Made by a program: the position numbers and the translations under genes. Source: Burkholderia pyrrocinia (lineage in GTDB: Bacteria; Pseudomonadota; Gammaproteobacteria; Burkholderiales; Burkholderiaceae). Taken from it: DNA of 64,000 bases. The stretch's first letter is position 1; every line of letters starts with the position of its first letter. The stretch is from NCBI RefSeq assembly GCF_018417535.1, contig NZ_CP070977.1:1736001-1800000 (forward strand), given 5' to 3'. The notes below the pieces were generated by a model. That model made no database searches. It saw only the letters and a program-made list of their open reading frames with translations, and was not told the DNA's origin. Of the stretch, positions 48,088-56,698 are shown piece by piece.

Positions 48088-50052
48088 ATGCCCGCGTTGC
48101 CCAATGCTGCCCGTCGTCAGGCCCTGAAGATCCTCGCCGGCGCGCCGATGCTGCCCCTTTCCGGTCTCGCGCTGCCGGCCCTGCTGACGGGTTGCGGCGG
48201 CGACGACAATCCGGCGTCGACGCCGGCCCCGGTCGCCGCCGCGTATACGTCGGCGACGTTCTCGGCGATGGCCGCGCCCACGCTCGACAATGCGGCCGCG
48301 ATGGCCACGACGACGGTCGGCTCGACGCTGTCGGTGTCGTTCTCGGACGGCTCGTCGCGCAACTTCAAGCTCGCGTACCGGCCGTTCTTCGTGACGGGCG
48401 ACATGGTGCCGGACGGCAAGGGCGGCACGACGCTCGCGGGCGGCTACTACGACATCAACAACCAGCCGATCATCGACCGTTCGGTAGCCGGCAAGGAGCG
48501 CCAGTTCTATTCCGACTGCCCGGACGGCAGCTCGCTGCTCACGCTGAAGAACGCGAACGTGCCCGGCGTGAAGGGCAACACGGTGTTTGCGGTCGTGCAG
48601 TTCGAATACACGACGCGCGACCAGGCCAGCGCATCGCAGTACGGCCAGTTGCCGTCGCCGATCGCGGTGCTCACGCTCGACCAGGATCCGGCCAACGGCG
48701 CGCTGAAGGTCGTGAAGTACCACAACGTCGACACGTCGAAGGCGCACGGCCTGTGGATCACCTGCGGCGCGAGCCTGTCGCCGTGGGGCACGCACCTGTC
48801 GAGCGAGGAGTACGAGCCGGACGCGACGAAGGTCGCGACCGACGCGCAGTTCAAGGCGTTCAGCAAGAACACGTTCGGCGACGAGACGAAGGCAAACCCC
48901 TACCACTACGGCCACCTGCCCGAGATCACCGTGAATCCGGACGGCACGGGCACCGTGAAGAAGCACTACTGCCTCGGCCGCATCTCGCACGAGCTGATCC
49001 AGGTGATGCCGGACCAGCGCACCGTGATGATGGGCGACGACGCAACCAACGGCGGCCTGTTCATGTTCGTCGCCGACAAGGCGGCCGACCTGTCGGCCGG
49101 CACGCTGTATGTCGCGAAGTGGACGCAGACGTCGTCCGCCGGCGCGGGCACGGCGACGCTCACGTGGATCAAGGTCGGCCACGCGACGAGCAGCGAGATC
49201 GAAGCGCTCGCGAACACGCTGAAGGCGTCGGACATCATGGACCTGACGACCATCGACCCGAACGACGCGAGCTACACGAAGATCCACTTCGGCGGCAAGT
49301 TCAACTGGATGCGCGTGAAGCCGGGGATGGAAAAGGCGGCCGCGTTCCTCGAGACGCACCGCTACGCGGCGCTGCTCGGCGGCAGCATGGCGTTCACGAA
49401 GCTCGAAGGCACGACGGTCAACGCGAAGGACAAGATCGTCTATACGGCGATGTCGCGGATCGAGACGTCGATGGTCAAGGGCAACGCCGTGTCGCGCGAC
49501 GTCGCGGTGGACAAGAAGATCGCCGCCGGCGCGACCTACGCGCTGAACCTGAAGGGCAGCCAGCGCGACACGACGGGCAGCGCGATCGACAGCGAATGGG
49601 TGCCGGTCGACATGGGTGCGCCGGCCGCGCTGGTCGGCGAGGATCTCGCCGCGGCCGACGGGCTCGGCAACCTCGCGAACCCGGACAAGATCGCGAACCC
49701 CGACAACCTGAAGTTCTCCGAAAAGCTGCGCACGCTCTTCATCGGCGAAGACTCGGGCATGCACGTGAACAACTTCCTGTGGGCCTACAACGTCGACACG
49801 AAATCGCTCGTGCGCGTGCTGTCATGCCCGGCCGGCGCCGAATCGACGGGCCTGCACGCAGTCGACGAGATCAACGGCTGGACCTACATCATGAGCAACT
49901 TCCAGCACGCGGGCGACTGGGAATCGCCGCTGCACGACAAGGTCAAGCCGACGCTCGACCCGCTCGTGCGCGCGAACTTCAAGGATCGCTTCGGCGCCAG
50001 CGTCGGCTACCTGACGGCCGAGCCGACCAGCATCAAGCTCGCGAAGGCCTGA
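48088..50052 (+). CDS. PhoX/DUF839-family secreted phosphatase-like lipoprotein
   Basis: A 654-residue protein. The N-terminus ARRQALKILAGAPMLPLSGLALPALLTGC has a twin-arginine-type stretch and then a lipobox-like LLTGC, followed by GGDDNPAS. The body matches the PhoX/DUF839 family: DGSSLLTLKNANVPG, HGLWITCGASLSPWGTHLSSEEYEPD, YHYGHLPEITVNPDGTGTVKKHYCLGRISHELIQVMPDQRTVMMGDDATNGGLFMFV, and GKFNWMRVKPGMEKAAAFLETHRYAAL. Acidic and His residues for calcium/iron ligation are present, so alkaline phosphatase activity is plausible. The ATG at 48088 is chosen at the signal. Single gene with a strong terminator at 50124. Compare the smaller lipoprotein at 7109, with a similar C-GGDD mature start. Confidence 0.82.
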   Translation: MPALPNAARRQALKILAGAPMLPLSGLALPALLTGCGGDDNPASTPAPVAAAYTSATFSAMAAPTLDNAAAMATTTVGSTLSVSFSDGSSRNFKLAYRPFFVTGDMVPDGKGGTTLAGGYYDINNQPIIDRSVAGKERQFYSDCPDGSSLLTLKNANVPGVKGNTVFAVVQFEYTTRDQASASQYGQLPSPIAVLTLDQDPANGALKVVKYHNVDTSKAHGLWITCGASLSPWGTHLSSEEYEPDATKVATDAQFKAFSKNTFGDETKANPYHYGHLPEITVNPDGTGTVKKHYCLGRISHELIQVMPDQRTVMMGDDATNGGLFMFVADKAADLSAGTLYVAKWTQTSSAGAGTATLTWIKVGHATSSEIEALANTLKASDIMDLTTIDPNDASYTKIHFGGKFNWMRVKPGMEKAAAFLETHRYAALLGGSMAFTKLEGTTVNAKDKIVYTAMSRIETSMVKGNAVSRDVAVDKKIAAGATYALNLKGSQRDTTGSAIDSEWVPVDMGAPAALVGEDLAAADGLGNLANPDKIANPDNLKFSEKLRTLFIGEDSGMHVNNFLWAYNVDTKSLVRVLSCPAGAESTGLHAVDEINGWTYIMSNFQHAGDWESPLHDKVKPTLDPLVRANFKDRFGASVGYLTAEPTSIKLAKA

Positions 50053-50123
50053 CCGCTTCGCTTCGAGGGGGCCCGCGCCCTTCTTCATCACCGTTCATTC
50101 GTCGGCGCTCCACGCCGGTTTAT

Positions 50124-50158
50124 GCGCGATGCCCCGTGCGGGCGTCGCGCTTTTTTTT
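50124..50158 (+). terminator. Rho-independent terminator of the PhoX-family gene
   Basis: Stem GCGCGATGCCC / GGGCGTCGCGC (one mismatch pair) with loop CGTGC, followed by T8, 72 bp after the stop. It also separates this gene from the convergent secretion locus. Confidence 0.88.
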
Positions 50159-50195
50159 GCGCGCACGCCGGGGGCGCGCGGCGACCGGTCGTCCG

Positions 50196-50837
50196 TCAAC
50201 GCAGGCCGGACGGCGCCTGCCCCGGCAGGTAGCCGCCCGCGAACCCGGACAGGCTCGGGAAGCTCGCCGCCTGGGCAGGCGCGTCCGCGGCCGCGGACGC
50301 CGGCGCCGCGTCGCTGGCCGGCAGGCCGAGGCCGGGCGCGAGGTACAGGAACTTCCACTTGCGGTAGGTCTCCGCGCCCTCGAAGTCCATGTATCGCAGC
50401 GGAAATCCCGCCCGCTTGATCGTCGCCTGATCCGAGTTGCTGTATACGCCATAGAAGCGATCGTCCCGCCACAGGAACGCCCAGTCGTTCTGTCCGGTAA
50501 TCGGATCCCGGTACGCGCGGCGCAGATGATGCATCGGCTTGACGAAGCGGTTGTCGTCCAAGAGATCGTCGACGGTTTGCGGGTACGCGCGCGCCAGACG
50601 GTAGTAGCGGACGATCGCCTTCCGGTACTGATCGCCGGCGAACAGCAGTTGCCGCTCGTCCTCGCGGCGCCGTTGCAGCGACCAGACATCCAGTGCTCCT
50701 GCCAGTGCGATCGACATCAGCATCAGTGCGATCAGCAGCGCCAGCAGCACGAGCCCGCGCTGACGCACGGCACGCGGGCGGCCGCGCATCGCGCGCGCGT
50801 GCGCGATGTCGCGCGCCGTCCGGCCAGCCCGGCTCAT
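50196..50837 (-). CDS. Atypical pseudopilin-like protein, last gene of secretion locus
   Basis: A 213-residue protein. A basic leader (RGRPRAVRQRG) is followed by one long hydrophobic helix LVLLALLIALMLMSIALAGALDVW, as in pseudopilins, but without Phe at +1 or Glu at +5 of the usual FTLIE motif. Minor pseudopilins of the GspK/PilX type also lack that Glu. The globular part (REDERQLLFAGDQYRKAIVRYYRLARAYPQTVDDLLDDNRF; YRDPITGQNDWAFLWRDDRFYGVYS) resembles GspG-type pilin heads. The ATG at 50837 overlaps the preceding gene by 4 nt. Possible tip or regulator subunit. Confidence 0.72.
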   Translation of the reverse strand: MSRAGRTARDIAHARAMRGRPRAVRQRGLVLLALLIALMLMSIALAGALDVWSLQRRREDERQLLFAGDQYRKAIVRYYRLARAYPQTVDDLLDDNRFVKPMHHLRRAYRDPITGQNDWAFLWRDDRFYGVYSNSDQATIKRAGFPLRYMDFEGAETYRKWKFLYLAPGLGLPASDAAPASAAADAPAQAASFPSLSGFAGGYLPGQAPSGLR

Positions 50838-51223
50838 TTCGCCGCTCCGGTCGCGCTCGGCGGCGCGCCCTGCGGGCTGCTCGCGGGCGCCACGTCGTAG
50901 ACGCCCGGCTTCGACTCGTCCGGCGACGCGACCGCCGCCCATTTGTCGTCGCCATTCACCGGATCGAGCGGGACCGAACGCAGATAGTGCTTCGCGACCA
51001 GTTCGTCGAGCGTCTCCGGGTACTGGCCGTTGTCGCCGTAGTACTGGTCGATCGCATTGCGCATCACCGCGATGTTCTGCTGCCGGACCTGTTCCTTCCC
51101 GTGCTCGATGCTGTGCATGTAGCGCGGCATGGCCAGCGTCAGGAGCAGGCCGATGATGGCCATCACGACCACGATTTCGATCAGCGTGAATCCGCGGGAC
51201 CTGCGCGTGCGAGCGTGTTTCAT
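50834..51223 (-). CDS. Type II secretion-type pseudopilin (GspG/H-like)
   Basis: A 129-residue pseudopilin. Leader MKHARTRRSRG is cleaved before FTLIEIVVVMAIIGLLLTLAMPRY (Glu at +5 present). The head region EHGKEQVRQQNIAVMRNAIDQYYGDNGQYPETLDELVAKHYLRSVPLDPVNGDDKW is GspG-like, followed by a low-complexity end. It lies 9 nt after the preceding pseudopilin gene and overlaps the next by 4 nt. It is an inner-membrane pseudopilus subunit that would need a prepilin peptidase encoded elsewhere. Confidence 0.85.
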   Translation of the reverse strand: MKHARTRRSRGFTLIEIVVVMAIIGLLLTLAMPRYMHSIEHGKEQVRQQNIAVMRNAIDQYYGDNGQYPETLDELVAKHYLRSVPLDPVNGDDKWAAVASPDESKPGVYDVAPASSPQGAPPSATGAAK

Positions 51224-51232
51224 GTTGCACCG

Positions 51233-51790
51233 TCACCATTGTTTGTACGGGATGCCGTTGATGCCGACGACCGCGGATTTCGACGTCACGTCGAACACGT
51301 CCTTGCCGGCCTCGGCGCTCCCGGATGCGTCGCCGGCCGCCGGACCGCCGGCCGCCGGATCCAGCGGCGTGCCGTACGCGCGCACGTCCCAGGTCTCCTC
51401 GGCGGGCGTGTCGGGATCGCCGGCGAAGAACGGATCGCGCGGCACCCGACGCAGGAACATCAGCAGGCCGCCTTTCGGATCCCGGGCGTTCTTCACGCCG
51501 GTCACCAGCACGGTCAGCGACGGCGGATAACCGGACGCTTCTGCTTCCTTTTCGATCTGCCCCGCATCGCTTGCGTCCTTGTACGCGTCGAGCGCGGTGC
51601 GGATCTCGCGCAACGCGGCGCTCAGCTCGTGCTCCTTCTGGCGCTGCACGACCAGCTCGGAAAACGGCATGACCGCGAGCGCGAGTATCGCCACGAGCGC
51701 GAGCGTGATCACCATCTCGATCAGCGTGAAGCCACGCTGCCCGGGACGGCCGGTGCAGCCGCTGCGCGTCGTGCCGGTCCGGGTGGCCAC
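51233..51790 (-). CDS. Type II secretion-type pseudopilin
   Basis: A 185-residue pseudopilin with leader ending PGQRG and mature start FTLIEMVITLALVAILALAVMPFSEL (Glu +5 present). The head has RQKEHELSAALREIRTALDAYKDAS and PRDPFFAGDPDTPAEETWDVRAYGTPLDP, like GspG heads with a longer Ala/Gly-rich loop near the end. It starts 3 nt after the secretin stop, so it is translated from the same message. Confidence 0.85.
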   Translation of the reverse strand: MATRTGTTRSGCTGRPGQRGFTLIEMVITLALVAILALAVMPFSELVVQRQKEHELSAALREIRTALDAYKDASDAGQIEKEAEASGYPPSLTVLVTGVKNARDPKGGLLMFLRRVPRDPFFAGDPDTPAEETWDVRAYGTPLDPAAGGPAAGDASGSAEAGKDVFDVTSKSAVVGINGIPYKQW

Positions 51791-51793
51791 GGT

Positions 51794-54091
51794 TCAATTC
51801 CCGTTCTGGATCGGGTGAAGCGGGTTATCGCTCGGGATATCGCCCGCCGGCATCTGCAGCGTCGGAGGCGGCGCCGCTGGCGCGGCCGGTGCAGCCGGTG
51901 CAGCCGGCGCGGCAGCCTGCACGGCCGGCGACGCCACCGGCGTCACGGTCGTGCCCGGGGCCGGCGCGACTTCGTTGCCCGCCGGCCCGGCCGCCTGCGC
52001 CGCGCCATCCGCGGGTGCCGCGCCCGCCGCGGGCGCGGGCAGCGCGGGCGGCGGCCTCGAGAAACGCCCGCCGTACGGTTCGGGCGGCGGCGTCGTGCGA
52101 GGCGCGGCAGGCATCTGCCCGAACGCGCCGCTCTCCGGCGACGGCTGCGCCCGGCTCGCCGCCGCCTCCAGCGGCGACGGCGCCCTGCCGCCCGTGGTGC
52201 CGCCGCCCACGCTGCCGGGCACCGGCTTCGTCTCGGGCGTCGCGGCCGTTGCCGCGGGACCTTCCGCGTTCAGCGCCACCGGATCGAGCCGCAACTGGTC
52301 CGCGTGAACGTTGACGTCGGTGCCCGACCACACTTCCTGCGTGTCCGCATCCGCCGCGACCTGCGGCCGGACGATGTGCGGCGTGATCTGCAGCACGATC
52401 TCGGTCTTCTTGTGATCGCCTTCATGATCCGAGAACAGGCGGCCGAGCAACGGCAACTGCCCGAGCCCCGGCACCTTGTTCGCGTTGCGGCGGTCCTCGT
52501 CCGAGATCAGCCCGCCCATGATCTGGGTTTCGCCGTCCCGAAGGCGCAGGCTCGTCGACGCGCTGCGCGTGCCGATCTGATACGCGAGCGAGCTCAGCCC
52601 TTGCGAATTGCCGCTCTGGATCGTATTGGTGATGTTGCTGACCTCGAGATTCAGCTTGATGCCGACGTCGCCGTCGCGATAGACCTGCGGCTCCACCTCG
52701 AGCTTGATGCCGACATCGAGGTACTGGATCATCTGCGTGAACGACGGGCCGCTCGTGCTCGGCGTGCTCGAGCTCGAAATCACCGGCACCTTGTCGCCGA
52801 TCATGATGCGCGCCTTCTCCTTGTTGCGCGTGCGGATGCGCGGGCTCGCGAGCAGGTTCGCATCGGTGTCCGTGAGCTTGAAATCCGCGGTGGCGGACAG
52901 GCCGCTGACATTCAGCGCATTGACCGGCAGATGGTGCAGCGCGCCCCAGGTATTCGTCGTGCTCGGCGTCGACACCGTGAACGAGTTGGGCCAGTTGATG
53001 CCGAGCTGCGACATCCGCTCGTGCGACACCTCCAGCACCTCGACCTCGAGCATCACCTCCGGCTCCGGCAGGTCCTGGGCCGCGATCATCTCGTCGGCGA
53101 CCTTGATCATGTCCGGCGTACCGCGGATCGTCACGGTGTTCGCGCGCTCGTCGATCACGGCCTCCTTCACCTTCAACAGGCTCTTCAGCAGCGACTGGAC
53201 CTGCTTCGCGTCGACGTTCGACAGCTGGAACGTGCGCACCTTGAGCTCCTGGTATTCGAGCTCCTTCGCGGGCGTCGCCGGGTAGATGAACAGCGTGTTC
53301 GCGTTCATCTGCTTCTTGTCGAGCTGGTTCTGCAACAGGATCATGTCGACCGTGTCCTGCAGCGACGCGTTCTGCACGAAGATCGTCGTCTTCAGGTCGG
53401 CTCGCACGTCGCGGTCGAAAATGACGTTCAGCCCCGACGTCCGCGACAACGCCTCGAACACCATCCGCACGTTCGCGTCGCGGAACTGCAGCGACACCGG
53501 CGTGCGCATGATCGACGAAGCGGCGAGCTTGTCGTCCCGTTCCGCGTGCTGCTGCCGGCGCTTGTCGTCGAGCTCCGATTGCATCCGCTCCGCCATCGTA
53601 TTGCTCGGATCCTCGACCAGCACGCGATGCACGCGTTCGGCCGCCTGCGCGTACGAGCCGCGCTTCATCATGCGGTCCGCTTCCTGCAGGATCGCCAGAT
53701 GCTTGCGGTCCTGCTCGATCATCGTGCCGATCCTGCGGGCGCGCTCGCTCGACGGATCGAGCTGGGTCGCCATGTAGGCGGACCGGGCCGCATCGTCGAA
53801 CTGGTTCTGCTTGCGGAACTGGTCGGCGTTATCGAGCAACTGGTTGACTTCGCCGTCGCGCGCGTGCAACGCGTCGATCTTCACCTGCGCATTGGTCGGA
53901 TCGTCGTGCACGTTCGGCACATGCGCGCAGCCGCCGCACGCGAGCAGCGCCACGGCGATCGCCAGTGCGCGTTTCGTCGCGATCCGGCTGGCCGGCGCAT
54001 GCCGGAAATCGAACGGCGTAAAGGGCGAAAGGCGTGTCGACGGGCCGCTGTCCCCAGCGCGGCGCGCACCCCGTGTGCATGAGGTTTTCAT
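51794..54091 (-). CDS. gspD: Secretin of T2SS/MSHA type (GspD/MshL-like)
   Basis: A 765-residue outer membrane secretin. A 37-residue leader precedes the signal helix RALAIAVALLACGGC, with Cys suited to lipidation. A TPR-like segment follows (residues about 75-150), then a secretin N0/STN-type domain (LQFRDANVRMVFEALSRTSGLNVIFDRDV), an N1-type domain (VRTFQLSNVDAKQVQSLLKSLLKV), the secretin core (LEVEVLEVSHERMSQLGINW; IGDKVPVISSSST; RDGETQIMGGLISDEDRR; VPGLGQLPLLGRLFSDHEGDHKKTEIVLQITPHIV) and a C-terminal Pro/Ala-rich tail of about 170 residues. It forms the outer membrane channel. The preceding PilP-like gene abuts it. TPR plus secretin resembles MshL/PilQ-like rather than classic GspD. Confidence 0.9.
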   Translation of the reverse strand: MKTSCTRGARRAGDSGPSTRLSPFTPFDFRHAPASRIATKRALAIAVALLACGGCAHVPNVHDDPTNAQVKIDALHARDGEVNQLLDNADQFRKQNQFDDAARSAYMATQLDPSSERARRIGTMIEQDRKHLAILQEADRMMKRGSYAQAAERVHRVLVEDPSNTMAERMQSELDDKRRQQHAERDDKLAASSIMRTPVSLQFRDANVRMVFEALSRTSGLNVIFDRDVRADLKTTIFVQNASLQDTVDMILLQNQLDKKQMNANTLFIYPATPAKELEYQELKVRTFQLSNVDAKQVQSLLKSLLKVKEAVIDERANTVTIRGTPDMIKVADEMIAAQDLPEPEVMLEVEVLEVSHERMSQLGINWPNSFTVSTPSTTNTWGALHHLPVNALNVSGLSATADFKLTDTDANLLASPRIRTRNKEKARIMIGDKVPVISSSSTPSTSGPSFTQMIQYLDVGIKLEVEPQVYRDGDVGIKLNLEVSNITNTIQSGNSQGLSSLAYQIGTRSASTSLRLRDGETQIMGGLISDEDRRNANKVPGLGQLPLLGRLFSDHEGDHKKTEIVLQITPHIVRPQVAADADTQEVWSGTDVNVHADQLRLDPVALNAEGPAATAATPETKPVPGSVGGGTTGGRAPSPLEAAASRAQPSPESGAFGQMPAAPRTTPPPEPYGGRFSRPPPALPAPAAGAAPADGAAQAAGPAGNEVAPAPGTTVTPVASPAVQAAAPAAPAAPAAPAAPPPTLQMPAGDIPSDNPLHPIQNGN

Positions 54092-54709
54092 CTACTTTTC
54101 CCTCGGAATGGACACCACCTGCACCTGGTTCAGCGGCAGATAGGTGAGCACCACGTTCGACTCCGAAACCGACTCGACGCGATACTGGCCATCGATCACG
54201 TCACCTGGCGAAACGATCAGCAACTGATCGCCGTTGCTGAGAAATACATGCGGCTTCGCCGCCTTGGCGTCCTGCTCGCCGACATAGGTGAACGGCACCG
54301 GCGGCGCGGACGGCGGCGCCGGGCGCGTTTCGGGCAGCGTCGGCGCTGCGACGGGCGGCGGCGGCAGCCATGACGACGCGGTGAACGGATCGTGCGCCGC
54401 TTCGACGGACACCGGCGCGCGCAACGCGGCGAGCTTCTCCTGCGGCGTCGCCGCTACCGTGCCGGCCGACGCGGATCGTGGCGCGGCCGCAGACGCGGGC
54501 ACCGCGGCGTGCGCGGCCGCCGCATGCGCGGCGGTCCGCGCCGGCGACGTGCGCCCGCCATCGCGATGCAGGCCGCCGAATGCCGGGACCGGCGCCGGCT
54601 CCTGCATCGCCGCGACCAGCACGCGATACCCGGCGCCGGCGACGAGGACGCAGCACAGCGCCAGCGCGATGCGCCGGTGCGACGCGGGCTTCATGGCGGC
54701 GGAAATCAT
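54092..54709 (-). CDS. PilP/MshK/GspC-like inner-membrane protein
   Basis: A 205-residue protein with one N-terminal helix (ALALCCVLVAGAGYRVLVAA), a long Ala/Pro-rich linker and a C-terminal small beta domain PFTYVGEQDAKAAKPHVFLSNGDQLLIVSPGDVIDGQYRVESVSESNVVLTYLPLNQ, the homology-region fold of PilP/GspC that contacts the secretin. It overlaps the upstream PilO-like gene by 4 nt and abuts the secretin gene, as expected for a secretin-linking subunit. Confidence 0.8.
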   Translation of the reverse strand: MISAAMKPASHRRIALALCCVLVAGAGYRVLVAAMQEPAPVPAFGGLHRDGGRTSPARTAAHAAAAHAAVPASAAAPRSASAGTVAATPQEKLAALRAPVSVEAAHDPFTASSWLPPPPVAAPTLPETRPAPPSAPPVPFTYVGEQDAKAAKPHVFLSNGDQLLIVSPGDVIDGQYRVESVSESNVVLTYLPLNQVQVVSIPREK

Positions 54710-55272
54710 GGCTGGGCGCTCCGGTAGATGAGCTCGAAGCGCACGCGCGCATCGAGGATGTTGCTGCCCACCGCGGGGCGCTCGACGTGGATTTCCTGCA
54801 GCGCCGCGTTCGGCACGTTGTTGAGCACCAACGCCAGAAAATGCCGGATCGCACCGTACTGATCCTTGACCGGCAGCAGCACCTGATAGCGCGCGAAGCG
54901 CGCGCCCGACTCGGTCGTCACCTGGTACTCGGCGGAGCCGAGCGTCAGATGGCTGTCGCGCGCCTGCGCGAAGATCGACGCGATGTCGTCCGCGCTTTGC
55001 GAGAACCGCGGGAACAGCTCGGGCAACGCGTCGAGCGCCACCGCGTCCGCCTCCGCGCCGCGCGCCGCGACCGGACGATGGCCGTGTGCCGCACGCACGG
55101 GCCCGGCCGGCGCCTGCATCGCGCGCGTATCGGCTTCCAGGCTGGCGATCGCCGCGACCGCGATGGCCGCCGCGCCGATCAGCAGCAGGCCGACGAGTCC
55201 CGGCAGACCGAATACGCGCCGCAACTCGAAACGCAGCGTGGCCAGGCGGTCCGTCAACCGATCGGTTTTCAT
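54706..55272 (-). CDS. PilO/GspM-like inner-membrane protein
   Basis: A 188-residue protein: short cytoplasmic N-terminus, one helix (LPGLVGLLLIGAAAIAVAAIASLEA), then a ferredoxin-like periplasmic domain (LPELFPRFSQSADDIASIFAQARDSHLTLGSAEYQV; YQVLLPVKDQYGAIRHFLALVLNNVPNAALQEIHVERP). The fold order is that of PilO/MshJ/GspM. 4-nt ATGA overlaps on both sides show tight coupling with its PilN-like and PilP-like neighbours. Confidence 0.8.
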   Translation of the reverse strand: MKTDRLTDRLATLRFELRRVFGLPGLVGLLLIGAAAIAVAAIASLEADTRAMQAPAGPVRAAHGHRPVAARGAEADAVALDALPELFPRFSQSADDIASIFAQARDSHLTLGSAEYQVTTESGARFARYQVLLPVKDQYGAIRHFLALVLNNVPNAALQEIHVERPAVGSNILDARVRFELIYRSAQP

Positions 55273-55799
55273 GACTTCCTCCAGACGGCCGTGATCTGGA
55301 AACGCACCGGCTTGCCCGGTACGTTGTCCTCGACGAGATGACCGTTGAGCGTCGCTTCGCGCAGCACGACGCTCGTCTGCAGATACTTCAGGTACGCGAT
55401 CATCGCGTCCGGATTCTTCGCTTCGGCCGTGATGCGGATCTGGCCCTGCGCCGGATTCTGGTCGATGCCGATCAGCGCGACGTCATGGTCGGGATAGTCC
55501 TCGACGAGCGAGAACAGCGTCTGCCACGGCACGGTCAGTTCGCGCAGCACCGCCTGGCTCTGCTTTTCCGCGAGCCTCGCGGCCGGCGTCGGCGGCGGCT
55601 TCGCGACGTGCCGCAGCGCGAGCGTCCGATGCTGGGCGGCCTCCACGTTCGCCCGCGCGCGGTCGTTCTCCGCATACGCATGCCACAGCCATGCGCCGCA
55701 CGCGGCCCACAGCAGCACGGCGACGCCCAGCAGGATCACCCCGCTCGTCCCGGTGCGGGCACGGCGCCGGCAAAAGTCGATATCGAGCTTCGGCATCAT
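55269..55799 (-). CDS. PilN/GspL-C-like inner-membrane protein
   Basis: A 176-residue protein: MMPKLDIDFCRRRARTGTSG, then a helix GVILLGVAVLLWAACGAWLWHAYAE, a coiled stretch, and a periplasmic domain VPWQTLFSLVEDYPDHDVALIGIDQNPAQGQIRITAEAKNPDAMIAYLKYLQTS, the PilN-type fold. The start overlaps the PilM-like stop by 4 nt. Its partners should be the PilM-like ATP-binding protein in the cytoplasm and the PilO-like protein in the membrane. Confidence 0.82.
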   Translation of the reverse strand: MMPKLDIDFCRRRARTGTSGVILLGVAVLLWAACGAWLWHAYAENDRARANVEAAQHRTLALRHVAKPPPTPAARLAEKQSQAVLRELTVPWQTLFSLVEDYPDHDVALIGIDQNPAQGQIRITAEAKNPDAMIAYLKYLQTSVVLREATLNGHLVEDNVPGKPVRFQITAVWRKS

Positions 55800-56698
55800 G
55801 GCGCGTACTCCATCAGCCGGCGCGCGGGCGAGCCGTCGAGCGCCGGCCCAGGCAACCGTAGCGCGGCCGCGAAACGCGCGTCGAACGGCGCGAAGTCCGT
55901 GTCGATCCCGGACAGATAGACCGGGCAGTCCTCGCGCTTCAGGCCGGCCCGCGTTGCCGAACGTTCGAACGACTGCTCCGCGAGTTCGGCCAGCCGCGAC
56001 GCGTCGCCGAACTCGCCGGGAAAGAGGCGTTGCGCATCGTAGGCGGCCCAGCCGCCTCGCTCGATCATGACCGCCTGCATCAACGCATCGGCGACGACAA
56101 TCAGCAGCGCATCGTCGCCGGTTTTCACCGCGATGCGATTCAGCGTCTGCGGAAGACCCGATCTCAGGCTGCGGATGCGGACCGCGGCGGACGCCCCCGC
56201 ATCATGGATGCCGTCGTGCAGCGTGCGCGACAGCGCGCCGGCGAAGAGCGCGCGGCCGCCCTGCTGCACGCAGAAGCGCACGACCAGCGATGCACCGTCG
56301 ATCCCGTACGTGTCGGAGAAATGCGCGAGCACGATTTCTTCGAGTTCGCGCATGCGCATCGCGCGGAAGTCGCCGCGCAATATCGCGTGGTGGCACCAGA
56401 AATCGTCGAGCACGACGTGCGCGCCGCGCGTCGACGACAATGGGCCGCGCGCCTGCCCCTGCGTGGCGGCGGCATCGGCCGCGCCGCCGGGCATCGCGGC
56501 TGTCGCGGCGAGCGCGGCGCGCAGCGCGTCGAGCACGCCCGTCTCGCTGCCGAACTGCGCGTCGGGAATCGCGACGCTGACCGGATCGGCGGCGAACGCG
56601 CGCTTGCGCGGTCGCCACAGTGCGGGCGAACGGACGCCGACGACGATCTCGCGCGTCCCGACGCCGATTGCAAGCGGGTTAGTCAACCATCGTGACAC
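55796..56698 (-). CDS. PilM/MshI/GspL-N-like cytoplasmic protein
   Basis: A 300-residue protein starting at a GTG at 56698 with GGAG 7 nt upstream, inside the last 20 nt of gspE. AIGVGTREIVVGV at the N-terminus and later VLDDFWCHHAILRGDFRAMRMRELEEIVLAHFSDTYG suggest an actin-like (ASKHA) fold as in PilM or the GspL cytoplasmic domain, though motifs are weak. There is no membrane helix. It precedes PilN-, PilO- and PilP-like genes, the standard order of the alignment subcomplex. The assignment rests on context and overall look. Confidence 0.7.
   Translation of the reverse strand: MSRWLTNPLAIGVGTREIVVGVRSPALWRPRKRAFAADPVSVAIPDAQFGSETGVLDALRAALAATAAMPGGAADAAATQGQARGPLSSTRGAHVVLDDFWCHHAILRGDFRAMRMRELEEIVLAHFSDTYGIDGASLVVRFCVQQGGRALFAGALSRTLHDGIHDAGASAAVRIRSLRSGLPQTLNRIAVKTGDDALLIVVADALMQAVMIERGGWAAYDAQRLFPGEFGDASRLAELAEQSFERSATRAGLKREDCPVYLSGIDTDFAPFDARFAAALRLPGPALDGSPARRLMEYAP

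Noticed and set aside
52000..52250. Repeat-rich DNA at the end of the secretin gene as a separate repeat element
   Set aside because: It is the coding sequence of the Pro/Ala-rich C-terminal tail; no independent repeat boundaries.
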